A stretch of DNA of 24,015 nucleotides from JBKEAJ01 sp047972135 (lineage in GTDB: Bacteria > Bacteroidota > Bacteroidia > Bacteroidales > Prolixibacteraceae): contig JBKEAJ010000048.1 in the NCBI GenBank assembly GCA_047972135.1, positions 1-24,015 of the forward strand, read 5' to 3'. Made by a program: the position numbers and the translations under genes. Below are positions 6,470 to 14,461 of the stretch, piece by piece. The notes below the pieces were generated by a model. That model was not told the DNA's origin and searched no databases. It saw nothing but the letters and a program-made list of their open reading frames with translations. The stretch's first letter is position 1; each line of letters opens with the position of its first letter.

Positions 6470-8308
6470 TTAATGATTATTATCTTCCGTTGTTACCATC
6501 TTTCTAAATGGTTTATATGCTTTTCCTCCTCCCTGAAAGCCTATTGCTTTATAAAATTCCACAAATGTTAGTCGAAGTGGGTGTACAAACGAGCCTATCA
6601 ATGACATGAATATGTTTATTCCGTGTCCCACCAGCAATACTATCAGCATCAAAAGTATATCCAGACCGGGAACATCTATATTCAAACAGGTCATTGCTAT
6701 TTGGTTAAAAGCATTACCAAGTAGTCCGCTTGCCACACCGAGTGCAAAAAGACGGATATATGACAAAAGGTCGCCCACCGTTCCTACTACCATATTATAT
6801 GTATCCCACAGTCCTGCACCGATATTTGTAAATATCCCCTTGCCGGGAGTGTTCAGGAAGAATATTCCTATCAGACTGAGTCCTGCAATTATCATGTATG
6901 GCAGGTTCATAAACTCACCTTTAGCAAAATACATATAGCCGGCACTTGCCGCACTTGAGGCTAGCAACAAGAACCACGACAAGGACGATATTGCATACCT
7001 AAAACTTCGCATACGAGTTTTATTCACTACATTCAAAGTCATACCAAAGAGCATTTGCACAGCTCCCACCGCCAACGAAAGCATCATTAGCTCGTTACTG
7101 TTCAAATAGGCATCTTTAAATCTATCTAGTGCCGGAAAGCTGACATCAGCCAAGAATATCCCAAAGAATGTCCCTGTCAGTATCCCAAAAATAACAGTGC
7201 TTATTCCCAGAAATATACCTAGATATAATATTTTCTTTGTAGCAAGGTCTTTAGTTTTGAAAAGTACAAATACTAATGCCAAGAGCATCAGCAGTCCATA
7301 TCCAGCATCGCCCAAGCAAAAACCAAAAAACATTACAAAGAAAGGTGCAAAGAAAGGTGTCGCATCCAGTTCCCCATATTTTGGTAGCATATATAATTTC
7401 GCAATAGGCTCACAAAGCTCTGCAAACTTATTATTTTTCAATTTTACAGGAGCATCCTCACCTGGCGTAGCATCTTTGCTTTCGTAAACTAAAGGCTTTG
7501 CATTCAAGAAGGTCTCCATCTCTTGTTTGTTGACCGCAGGTATCCATGCCTCGACCACGTTAATTTTGTTTTCCGCCACCAGCGACGACGACTTTCTAAC
7601 GCTTTCAAAATCAATCTGCTCCTCTTGTGTCTTACAGAGTAATTCAAGGTCATTTATATGCTTCTGTGCCAAGCTCTTAAGCTCTGCATCTATTTTTTCT
7701 GTCCTCCCTGCTCTTTCTCGCAATTCTGCATGTCTGCTTCCCAATGTATATTCGGGCAGTTTAAACTCCTCACATTCAAGCTCAAACTCCTGCTCACCGA
7801 GTGTCAGAGTTACAAAATTTATTTTGCTGCCCTCCTGAGAAACGATATGTGCATTGTAGTCTGCAATCCACGCCTCGTCAAAGCTATTGATTGTGGCATG
7901 AAAGCAACGCAATTTCCATCCTGCCTCTGTCAGTGCTTGAAGTTTATCGCCATCATAGTCGCCCCACTCTTCCAATTGCTCCACGTCCTTCTCCAAAGAA
8001 AGTATCTCCGAAGCAATTTTATCTTTCTCCGTCTTCAGCTCGACTATTTTACTCAGAACATCCTTAATATCAACGCCTTTTGAGGCTTTCTGCAAGTCAT
8101 CCTCTTCGCCGATAAAAGTCTGCAAAAATGAAATCTGCGATTTTAATTCTGACAATTGGCTCAGACCTTTCTCTATTCTCTCATCATCCTGTATATCAGC
8201 CTCATTCACATCTATATGAGACACTCCGATGTTGCGTAGCTCTTCAAGAAAAGTATCCAAAGAGCTATGATGCAAAATCATCGTGTATTTATTCATTTTT
8301 TCTATCAT
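6470..8308 (-). CDS. atpI: V/A-type ATPase subunit I (a subunit, membrane stator)
   Basis: This is the stator subunit that forms the two half-channels next to the c ring. It has 612 residues. A soluble half (1 to about 315) contains coiled-coil stretches near 43-110 and 195-235. A membrane half (about 317-590) has seven or so helices, beginning with FFAPFFVMFFGFCLGDAGYG. The essential arginine that faces the ring carboxylate is R519 in DLLSYIRLFALGVASG, matching the SYxRLxAL motif of yeast Vph1 R735. The start codon overlaps the subunit D stop by four bases (ATGA), so the two are translationally coupled. Length and layout are normal for bacterial members. Confidence 0.95.
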   Translation of the reverse strand: MIEKMNKYTMILHHSSLDTFLEELRNIGVSHIDVNEADIQDDERIEKGLSQLSELKSQISFLQTFIGEEDDLQKASKGVDIKDVLSKIVELKTEKDKIASEILSLEKDVEQLEEWGDYDGDKLQALTEAGWKLRCFHATINSFDEAWIADYNAHIVSQEGSKINFVTLTLGEQEFELECEEFKLPEYTLGSRHAELRERAGRTEKIDAELKSLAQKHINDLELLCKTQEEQIDFESVRKSSSLVAENKINVVEAWIPAVNKQEMETFLNAKPLVYESKDATPGEDAPVKLKNNKFAELCEPIAKLYMLPKYGELDATPFFAPFFVMFFGFCLGDAGYGLLMLLALVFVLFKTKDLATKKILYLGIFLGISTVIFGILTGTFFGIFLADVSFPALDRFKDAYLNSNELMMLSLAVGAVQMLFGMTLNVVNKTRMRSFRYAISSLSWFLLLASSAASAGYMYFAKGEFMNLPYMIIAGLSLIGIFFLNTPGKGIFTNIGAGLWDTYNMVVGTVGDLLSYIRLFALGVASGLLGNAFNQIAMTCLNIDVPGLDILLMLIVLLVGHGINIFMSLIGSFVHPLRLTFVEFYKAIGFQGGGKAYKPFRKMVTTEDNNH

Positions 8309-8910
8309 GACTCACTTTTATTTTGTTTCTCATGACGGTCTTTCACTATCTTCTGTGCGGCTTTCGACAAGTTTTCCTCGTCTTCCAAAAATCTTTTGAT
8401 TTTCATTATTGCTTCTTTATAACCGGGAATTTGCACTTTCTCAAATAGGTTTACCTTTTGAGTCGTTTTTTTACGGGCATATTCCAGCAAATCTGCCTTT
8501 GTGGAGAAAACTTCAATCTCTATGCCCACTGTTGCGAGGTCTTTCAGCAGTTGCGCACCTTCCATAAACCACACGGGCGATGAAAATAGGCTGAAAGGCT
8601 GAACGCTAAACTCGACGGTATCCAAAATTGGCACATTAACACCGGCAATTTTCTTCTTACTCAGCTTTATATCATCGACTTTCACGAGCGAAGTATCAAA
8701 TTCTGACCAAAGATTAATAAAGGAATCCAACTCATGGGTCTTAGCCTCAAGATGGGCTTCCAGTTTCTTCTCCTCGTCTTTGGCTTTTTTCACTTCCATG
8801 CGTAGAGCTTGCTCCTTGCTTTTGATTGTAGGCAAAGATTTCTCCCGCATTTTCAGTGCTTTGTCTAAGCCCTGCAATGATGTTTTATTATATTGAAATT
8901 TTACAGCCAT
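8305..8910 (-). CDS. atpD: V/A-type ATPase subunit D (central stalk)
   Basis: Subunit D is the coiled-coil rotor shaft that links the A3B3 head to the membrane ring. The 201-residue product has a long helical, charged N-terminus (about 1-65) and C-terminus (about 150-195), as expected for the two legs of the coiled coil. A short globular middle lies between them. The order after A and B in the operon supports the call. An AGGAG-like sequence precedes the ATG at 8910. Its stop overlaps the subunit I start by four bases. The sequence is diverged from archaeal D subunits, as is usual for this shaft, so the position in the operon carries part of the weight. Confidence 0.9.
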   Translation of the reverse strand: MAVKFQYNKTSLQGLDKALKMREKSLPTIKSKEQALRMEVKKAKDEEKKLEAHLEAKTHELDSFINLWSEFDTSLVKVDDIKLSKKKIAGVNVPILDTVEFSVQPFSLFSSPVWFMEGAQLLKDLATVGIEIEVFSTKADLLEYARKKTTQKVNLFEKVQIPGYKEAIMKIKRFLEDEENLSKAAQKIVKDRHEKQNKSES

Positions 8911-8924
8911 AAAGCTACTTTCTC

Positions 8925-10247
8925 CTATTTATCTGCCGACACCCAATATTTATCGACAAAATTCTGACGTATTCCTACTTCTTCCGTCTTAAAGTGTTTA
9001 CCCAAAAGTTGCCATGCAGTATTCAACATCTCTGTTGTATCAATATTTACGTCTATTGCAAGCATTTCTTTTGAATAGTCGAGTGCAAATGCAAGACATC
9101 TACTGTCGTAGTCTGTAAGGTCGAAGCCATTTTCCATTTTTGTTTTGGCACTGGCGGCATCGGAGAATAGGCGTACACAGGCGTTCATTACCTGCGGATG
9201 GTCTTCGCGCGTCTTCGTGCCGATAACCAACTGTTTAAGTCTCGACAGACTTCGGAATGGGTCGACAATAACCTTGTCCACGTCGGTATCTCTACGTAGA
9301 AACAACTGTCCTTCAGTGATATATCCTGTGTTATCGGGGATTGCATGAGTAATATCGCCTCCCGAGAGTGTTGTAACGGCAATGATAGTTATAGAACCAC
9401 CGTCGGGGAATTGCACTGCTTTTTCGTAGATCTTTGCAAGGTCAGAATACAGCGAACCCGGCATTGAGTCTTTTGACGGGATTTGATCCATACGGTTCGA
9501 TACAATTGCCAGTGCATCAGCATATTGCGTCATGTCCGTAAGTAGTACAAGGACTTTTTCGTTCTTTTCTACTGCGAAGTATTCAGCAGTAGTAAGAGCC
9601 ATATCAGGCACAAGCATCCGCTCTACGGGAGGGCTGTCGGTAGTATTTATAAAAGATATAATCCTATCGAGCACTCCTGCATTGTCAAACACATGGCGGT
9701 AGTAAAGATAGTCGTCGTTTGTCAAACCCATACCTCCAAGAATAATTTTGTCGGCATTTGCTCTAAGAGCCACCATTGCCATCACTTCGTTGTAAGGTTG
9801 GTCGGGGTCGGCAAAGAATGGGATTTTCTGTCCCGACACCAGCGAGTTGTTAAGGTCGATACCTGCAATACCGGTAGCGATAAACTCAGATGGTTGCTTA
9901 CGCCGCACAGGGTTTACCGACGGACCTCCAATCTCTACCTCTTCGCCTTCCACCGGCGGACGACCGTCGATGGGGTTTCCGAAGAAATCGAAAAAACGCC
10001 CTGCAAGAGCCTCCCCAACTTTCAGGGTTGGAGCTTTCCCCATGAAGATAACCTCTGCATCTGTGGGTATACCTTCCGTACCTGCAAAAACCTGCAATGT
10101 AACCTCGTCGCCCATAATTTTCACTACCTGAGCCAAACGACCGTCGATGGTTGCCAGCTCCTCATTACCAACATTTGTAGCCTTTAGCATACAAGTTGCT
10201 TTGGTAATATTAGATATATGAGTGTATATTTTCTGAAAACTTGTCAT
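8925..10247 (-). CDS. atpB: V/A-type ATPase subunit B (non-catalytic head subunit)
   Basis: Subunit B alternates with A in the A3B3 head and shapes the nucleotide sites without catalysing. I place the start at 10247 (MTSFQKIYTHI), giving 440 residues. That ATG shares one base with the subunit A stop (TAATG), a common coupling arrangement, and the family begins here. A longer frame to 10325 would add 26 residues inside subunit A with no family match. Family blocks seen are DGRPPVEGEE near the start of the core, GIAGIDLNNSLVSGQKIPFF with no Walker A lysine as expected, a stretch ending LVLLTDMTQYADAL, and PGSLYSDLAKIYEKA. It ends 14 bases before subunit D. Confidence 0.95.
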   Translation of the reverse strand: MTSFQKIYTHISNITKATCMLKATNVGNEELATIDGRLAQVVKIMGDEVTLQVFAGTEGIPTDAEVIFMGKAPTLKVGEALAGRFFDFFGNPIDGRPPVEGEEVEIGGPSVNPVRRKQPSEFIATGIAGIDLNNSLVSGQKIPFFADPDQPYNEVMAMVALRANADKIILGGMGLTNDDYLYYRHVFDNAGVLDRIISFINTTDSPPVERMLVPDMALTTAEYFAVEKNEKVLVLLTDMTQYADALAIVSNRMDQIPSKDSMPGSLYSDLAKIYEKAVQFPDGGSITIIAVTTLSGGDITHAIPDNTGYITEGQLFLRRDTDVDKVIVDPFRSLSRLKQLVIGTKTREDHPQVMNACVRLFSDAASAKTKMENGFDLTDYDSRCLAFALDYSKEMLAIDVNIDTTEMLNTAWQLLGKHFKTEEVGIRQNFVDKYWVSADK

Positions 10248-12007
10248 TATGCCTTTACTCTTTCTGTTAATAAATCGTCGAGTTGTTTTTCGTATTTTTT
10301 GAAGTCTTCCGACTGAAACTCGCAATAGTTCATTTGACGCAGCAGGTTGATAACATTCTTGAAGTATCCCGATACGTCAACAAAAGTGTCAAAATTGTAG
10401 TTTGGTCTGCAAATTTTGCTCATTATCATCTTCAACATATACTCTTGTCTTTCGATGGGAGTCAGCGAGTCTATTTTGTCGAAAGCATCTTGCTGAAGAA
10501 TAGCAAAATCAATAACCTCAGCTTTCCAGAAGTCGATGTGATAATCCACTGGCACACCGTCGTCGCCCAAGATATTAATTTGTTCAACCAGTTCTTTACC
10601 TCTACGCAGCTCTTTTTTCATCTCGTTGACAAGAGGTATCCAATCTTCGCCGATTAAGTTTTTTACATATTCGTCAAACTCAACATATTCAAGATATTTT
10701 GAATAGCTGTCGAGCGGGTCGATGGCAGGATAACGCTTACTGTCGGCACGAGCCTGCGAAAGCGCGTAGAAACAACGAGCTGCTTTTTTAGTAGATTCCG
10801 TAACGGGCTCTTTCAGGTTCCCCCCCGCAGGCGACACTGTTCCGATGAATGTGATAGAGCCCATTTCTCCGTTGCTAAGCTCCACATAGCCGGCACGAGA
10901 GTAGAAGTTGGTAATCACTGCCGTCAAGTCCATTGGGAAACCATCTTGTCCGGGTAGCTCTTCAAGTCTGTTCGACATTTCTCTAAGAGCTTGCGCCCAC
11001 CTCGACGTTGAGTCTGCCATCAGCAATACTCTCAATCCCATAGAGCGGTAGTACTCGGCTATTGCCATTGCAGTATAAACCGATGCCTCACGAGCCGCCA
11101 CTGGCATATTCGAGGTATTTGCAATGATGATGGTTCTTTCCATCAGCTTTTGACCTGTGTGTGGGTCTTCAAGTTCGGGGAACTCGGTAAATATCTCCAC
11201 CACCTCGTTTGCACGTTCACCACAAGCCGCAATGATAACAATATCGGCTTCGGCTTGTTTTGATATGGCGTGCTGCAACACGGTTTTCCCTGTTCCGAAA
11301 GGACCTGGTATGAAGCCCGTTCCACCTTCACAAATTGGGTTGATAGTGTCGATACATCTAACACCTGTTTCCAGAAGTTTGAATGGGCGTGGTTTATTTT
11401 TATATGCCGTAAGTGCGCGTTTTACAGGCCACTTTTGCTCCATTGATATATTATGCTCTTTGCCTTGCGCATCAACAATTACGGCAATGGTGTCTACTAT
11501 TTTATATTCGCCTTCGGCGGCAACGCTTTTCACGTTAAACTCGCCCTCCATCACAAAAGGCACCATTATCTTATGAGATTTTCCGTTCTCGTCAACCTCA
11601 CCAAGCCACGAAGCCCTAGCGACAGTGTCGCCTGCCTGTGCAAGAGGTTTGAAATGCCAAGTTGATGTTTCGTCAAGCGGATAGCAATATTCGCCACGAG
11701 TGAGGAATACACCCTTCATTTCGTCAAGGTCATTTTGCAGTCCGTCATAATTTCTCGATAGCAGTCCGGGTCCGAGTGTTACCTCTAGCATGTGTCCTTC
11801 AAACTCTACTTCTGCACCGGGTTTTAGTCCGCGAGTGCTTTCAAACACCTGCACAAACACCTCCTTGCCTACAACCTTGATGACCTCTGCCATTAGTTTA
11901 CAGTTGTCGTGTAGGATGTAGCATATCTCATTTTGAGACACAGCACCCTCAACCTCAACAATCACAAGGTTTGCAATTATTCCTTTTACTGTTCCTTTTG
12001 TAAGCAT
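10247..12007 (-). CDS. atpA: V/A-type ATPase subunit A (catalytic head subunit)
   Basis: This is the catalytic subunit that hydrolyses or makes ATP in the A3B3 head. It has 586 residues, normal for the family. The Walker A loop is GPFGTGKT at residues 235-242, with K241. The archaeal/vacuolar non-homologous region lies around 115-190. Other family blocks are ACGERANEVVEIF, the MADSTSRWAQALREMSNRLEE block, and GNLKEPVTEST. The gene follows the DUF2764 gene by 9 bases, and its TAA shares one base with the subunit B start. Nothing suggests a defect. Confidence 0.97.
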   Translation of the reverse strand: MLTKGTVKGIIANLVIVEVEGAVSQNEICYILHDNCKLMAEVIKVVGKEVFVQVFESTRGLKPGAEVEFEGHMLEVTLGPGLLSRNYDGLQNDLDEMKGVFLTRGEYCYPLDETSTWHFKPLAQAGDTVARASWLGEVDENGKSHKIMVPFVMEGEFNVKSVAAEGEYKIVDTIAVIVDAQGKEHNISMEQKWPVKRALTAYKNKPRPFKLLETGVRCIDTINPICEGGTGFIPGPFGTGKTVLQHAISKQAEADIVIIAACGERANEVVEIFTEFPELEDPHTGQKLMERTIIIANTSNMPVAAREASVYTAMAIAEYYRSMGLRVLLMADSTSRWAQALREMSNRLEELPGQDGFPMDLTAVITNFYSRAGYVELSNGEMGSITFIGTVSPAGGNLKEPVTESTKKAARCFYALSQARADSKRYPAIDPLDSYSKYLEYVEFDEYVKNLIGEDWIPLVNEMKKELRRGKELVEQINILGDDGVPVDYHIDFWKAEVIDFAILQQDAFDKIDSLTPIERQEYMLKMIMSKICRPNYNFDTFVDVSGYFKNVINLLRQMNYCEFQSEDFKKYEKQLDDLLTERVKA

Positions 12008-12016
12008 ATATATTTC

Positions 12017-12868
12017 TTATTTTTTTGTCGTAAACTCGTCTGAAAGAACCACCGATTCTTTCAAATCTTTTATGAATGTATCAATATTCTCTCTGCCTTT
12101 CTCTCCGTCCATATCCACCCAACGCTGTAATATCGACAGCTTTATAAGGTAGGTAAATATATTTTCGATGTCAAAATAGTAGAAAAACTCGTTATCGTCG
12201 AGCCAGTCCCATCTTAAAACATCCAATTTTTTCTCTTTTTCTTCCAAAGAGCTTATTTCCGAAATTTTAATAACATCGTCGGTGTATGGGAACACGGGAG
12301 GCAGTCCGAAGTCTTTGGCATGACTTGCACGCAGTAGTTCTGCCACCTCATTTTCTGATATTACCGCCTGATTAATGTCTAAATCAAACTTTTTGCAGTT
12401 TATGGCAGTAAGCAGATTTAAAGTATTAAGGTTAAACTCAAACCAATTTCTGATAACCCGATTTGTATTCTTAACTGCAAAATTGTAGTATGCCGAAGTC
12501 AGATTATCGTCCCACGAAAGGTCGGGATTTACCTTTGTTTCTTCCAGCCACGATGGTATAAACTCTCTAAAATATTCAGGAATATTATCGGCTGTCGGAT
12601 TATCCTCTTCCTTAAAAAGAGTGATTATTTCTTTCAATTCTTCTTCTGAGAGGTTTCCCTGATAGCCTAGCGTCTCGCCTTCTCCACGCAGGAGTTTCAG
12701 AAGATTGACATTGTCATATTGATAAAGGAATAATTTTATCAGCTCAAAATCTGTGGGCGACACAACTTCCCTACACTGCTCAATAAAATCGAAGAGTGTC
12801 AGAGTCAACTTGCTCTCGTCAATGGTTATATCCGGTAGTCCGGAAATGAAACAATAGTACTTTGCCAT
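12017..12868 (-). CDS. DUF2764 family protein of the V-type ATPase operon
   Basis: The 283-residue product begins MAKYYCFISGLPDI and has the all-helical, acidic, tryptophan-containing make-up of the DUF2764 family. That family is found almost only between the E and A genes of Bacteroidetes V-type ATPase operons. Its position here is exactly that: 20 bases after E and 9 before A. The operon has no recognisable subunit C, the helical protein that joins the central stalk to the membrane ring, so a C-like role is a reasonable inference. It has not been shown to my knowledge. No signal peptide or membrane segment is seen, so it should be cytoplasmic. Confidence 0.8.
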   Translation of the reverse strand: MAKYYCFISGLPDITIDESKLTLTLFDFIEQCREVVSPTDFELIKLFLYQYDNVNLLKLLRGEGETLGYQGNLSEEELKEIITLFKEEDNPTADNIPEYFREFIPSWLEETKVNPDLSWDDNLTSAYYNFAVKNTNRVIRNWFEFNLNTLNLLTAINCKKFDLDINQAVISENEVAELLRASHAKDFGLPPVFPYTDDVIKISEISSLEEKEKKLDVLRWDWLDDNEFFYYFDIENIFTYLIKLSILQRWVDMDGEKGRENIDTFIKDLKESVVLSDEFTTKK

Positions 12869-12888
12869 AATTATTTACAGATGTGCAC

Positions 12889-13494
12889 CTACTTATCAAA
12901 CAATAGCTCTTCCAACTTCGGTCTCAAGAAGCTCTTGAACAGATTTTGAAAATCTTCATCCGTAAAAGACACTTTGTACGAACCATCTACGGGTCCCACT
13001 TGGAATCCTGCTTTTACTTTATTTGCTGATTTCACTTCAAAGCCTTCTTTCAAATTAGCCGTTAATTTCTCGGCAAAATGCTTTGTAATATCGTCTCTTT
13101 CGGCATCGTTGGTGTACAAACTCACTGCTCCGTCTTTGCCGAATGACACAAGGGCTTTTTCCATCAGTCCTTTCACATAATCTATGTCTTTCAAAGATTC
13201 CGAAACGGGAATATTAATTAACTTTTCAGACAGAATTGCCACGACCTCTTGTTTCAGAGAGCTTACAAGTTGCTGTGTACTAAGTTGGAGTTCAGATTGG
13301 GTGTTGGATTTAAGCGCCTCTGCTTGTTTTTTGGCATCAGCGACAATACTATCGGCTTTTGCCTGAGCTTCACTTAAAATAGACTTTGCTTTTTTATTAG
13401 CATCGTCTAATATTTGCGATGCCTGTTGGTCTCCCTTTTGCACTCCCTCAGACACCAATGTATCAATGAGTTGCCCTAATTTATTGTTATCCAT
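12889..13494 (-). CDS. atpE: V/A-type ATPase subunit E (peripheral stalk)
   Basis: Subunit E is part of the peripheral stalk that holds the head still against the rotor. The 201-residue product has an alanine-, lysine- and glutamine-rich N-terminal coiled coil (about 15-75, with repeats such as DANKKAKSILSEAQAKAD). A small globular C-terminal half (about 95-201) follows, the usual E layout. The coiled coil normally pairs with subunit G/H, which I do not find in this operon. It is the first gene of the operon and starts 38 bases after the proposed promoter boxes. Confidence 0.88.
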   Translation of the reverse strand: MDNNKLGQLIDTLVSEGVQKGDQQASQILDDANKKAKSILSEAQAKADSIVADAKKQAEALKSNTQSELQLSTQQLVSSLKQEVVAILSEKLINIPVSESLKDIDYVKGLMEKALVSFGKDGAVSLYTNDAERDDITKHFAEKLTANLKEGFEVKSANKVKAGFQVGPVDGSYKVSFTDEDFQNLFKSFLRPKLEELLFDK

Positions 13495-13532
13495 TTCTTA
13501 AAGTTATTCTTATAGGTCTTATCTTTGAGATT

Positions 13533-13564
13533 CAAAAATAGTACCTAAAATTTGCGCCTATAAA
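13533..13564 (-). promoter_or_regulatory. Promoter of the V-type ATPase operon
   Basis: On the minus strand, TTTA (13561-13564) is followed after 20 bases by TATTTTTG (13533-13540). The second box is a perfect TAnnTTTG and the first is one base off TTTG. The expected start of transcription near 13526 leaves about 30 bases of leader before the subunit E ATG. Read from consensus and spacing only. Confidence 0.6.
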
Positions 13565-13715
13565 GTTACGCTTAAATTTTTATTTTCCAAATAAACACTA
13601 TGTAACTTTTTGCATTTGCTCGGTATATCACTGACAATCACTCGATTGCCAAACGGCTCTGACTCTATATTCTTAGAAATACTTTCGGGTTCTAAGGTCT
13701 AAAGGGTAGTTTTGA

Positions 13716-13872
13716 TATCGCACTTTCAGGCATCAACGACACACCCTAAGAGACGCACGACAGTGTATCCCTACATCCTCCTGTATTAAAAGGCTGAAAG
13801 CCTTGTGTCTGATAGCGGGCGAAGCCCTACGAAAAGATAATTCCTAGCATATCAAGCACTGAAAGTGCGATA
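13716..13872. repeat. 14-base perfect inverted repeat enclosing about 130 bases
   Basis: TATCGCACTTTCAG at 13716-13729 is the exact reverse complement of 13859-13872. The enclosed stretch has two small hairpins (13790-13804 and 13813-13829) and no gene. It could be the ends of a very small mobile element, or two copies of one dispersed hairpin repeat in opposite orientation. No target-site duplication is evident. Confidence 0.55.
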
Positions 13873-13880
13873 GACGGTAG

Positions 13881-13913
13881 AGATTGCTTCGTCGCAGGCT
13901 CCTCGCAATGACG
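13881..13913 (-). repeat. Half copy of a dispersed palindromic element
   Basis: The reverse complement begins CGTCATTGCGAGGAG and ends AGCAATCT. It matches the left half of the full palindrome at 19717-19792, including the GCGACG step between the two blocks. Only one arm is present here, so it cannot fold into the long hairpin. It is a relic or a solo half. Confidence 0.75.
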
Positions 13914-13931
13914 TTCATTTATTGTCTGTTC

Positions 13932-13993
13932 GCTTATAGCCTAAAGCCTACTGCCTACAGCATTTTAAACCTTAAACAGTTCAACGATTAAAC
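13932..13993 (+). repeat. Direct repeat, copy 1
   Basis: A 62-base stretch beginning GCTTATAGCCTAAAGC and ending CAACGATTAAAC. It matches 14349-14404 with a few substitutions and a short internal deletion in the second copy. A further piece of the same motif occurs inverted near 14093-14115. It has no coding potential. Confidence 0.7.
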
Positions 13994-14145
13994 CTGCATC
14001 TATATCAGGGCTAACGCCCCTATTATTTTTTATCTATCTCTTTGCTACGAAGATATCGGGACTACGTCCCTAAACTTCAAACCTTTTTTTAGGCTATAGG
14101 CTGTAAGCTATAAGCCAAAACAGCCACCACCACCCCCTTCGGGTA

Positions 14146-14197
14146 CTCCTCCTTCGCAGGAGGAGAGTTTCTAAATCCCCTCCTCGTGGAGGCGGGG
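14146..14197. repeat. Two adjacent GC-rich hairpins
   Basis: CTCCTCCT-TCGC-AGGAGGAG (14146-14165) is a perfect 8-base-pair stem. It is followed by CCCC-T-CCTC-GTG-GAGG-C-GGGG (14177-14197), which has one internal mismatch. A GGCGGGGT octamer occurs twice just after (14191-14198 and 14205-14212). Such GC-rich non-coding hairpins recur in many Bacteroidetes genomes. They lie far from the end of any plus-strand gene, so they are unlikely to be terminators of a known transcript. Confidence 0.6.
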
Positions 14198-14348
14198 TGG
14201 CGCAGGCGGGGTAGTATTTTTTATTATTCCTCCAGCTAAAGCAGGAGGCTACTCATCGATTAATATAATTCATTAAATTTCAGACAATTAAACCCTAAAC
14301 AATTAAACCTTAAACGGTTCAACAACTAAACCTTAAACAAGGATGTTT

Positions 14349-14404
14349 GCTTATAGCCTAAAGCGTACGGCATACAGCATTTACAAACAGATCAACGATT
14401 AAAC
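14349..14404 (+). repeat. Direct repeat, copy 2
   Basis: The partner of 13932-13993. It starts with the same GCTTATAGCCTAAAGC and ends with the same CAACGATTAAAC. The divergence between copies indicates that the duplication is not recent. It ends at the boundary of the nucleotidase promoter. Confidence 0.7.
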
Positions 14405-14436
14405 ATTGTATTTGCGAATCGAAATAACTACTTTTG
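14405..14436 (+). promoter_or_regulatory. Promoter of the 5'-nucleotidase gene
   Basis: ATTG (14405-14408), 20 bases, then TACTTTTG (14429-14436). The second box is a perfect TAnnTTTG and the first is one base off TTTG. Transcription would start near 14443, leaving a leader of about 19 bases before the ATG at 14462. With the ATPase promoter it brackets the repeat-rich region, and the two fire away from each other. Confidence 0.6.
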
Positions 14437-14461
14437 TATATAATATTAAACGGTCAAAAAA

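Larger units (their letters stand above)
13790..14070. repeat. Cluster of short GC-rich hairpins
   Basis: Five perfect stems with small loops stand out in AT-rich sequence. They are AAGGC-TGAAA-GCCTT (13790-13804), GGGC-GAA-GCCC (13817-13827), GCACT-GAA-AGTGC (13856-13868), GGGC-TAAC-GCCC (14008-14019) and GGGAC-TAC-GTCCC (14058-14070). Four are flanked by a TAT, GATA or TA motif close to the stem. None has a following T-run, so they are not ordinary terminators. They resemble REP-type dispersed hairpins. No transposase gene is in the window. Confidence 0.5.
13565..14404. other. Gene-free intergenic region filled with decayed repeats
   Basis: About 840 bases between two promoters that point away from each other, with no reading frame that looks like a protein. 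It contains at least seven short GC-rich hairpins, a 14-base inverted repeat, a pair of about 60-base direct repeats and half of a dispersed palindrome. A stretch of AAACC(T/C)TAAAC units lies at 14287-14340. AT-rich sequence alternates with GC-rich hairpins. It looks like a dumping ground for small non-coding repeats between divergent genes. Confidence 0.75.

Noticed and set aside
7658..8083. A 141-codon plus-strand frame inside the subunit I gene
   Set aside because: Shadow of the well-supported ATPase gene on the other strand.
9693..10187. A 164-codon plus-strand frame inside the subunit B gene
   Set aside because: Antisense shadow of a strongly conserved gene; cysteine- and histidine-rich translation without motif order.
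10247..10325. A longer N-terminus for ATPase subunit B
   Set aside because: The extra 26 residues overlap subunit A and are highly basic with no family match; the TAATG junction gives the expected start.
14287..14340. AAACC(T/C)TAAAC units that look telomere-like or CRISPR-like
   Set aside because: Units are short, irregular and few, with no constant spacer; simple decayed repeats in AT-rich DNA explain them.
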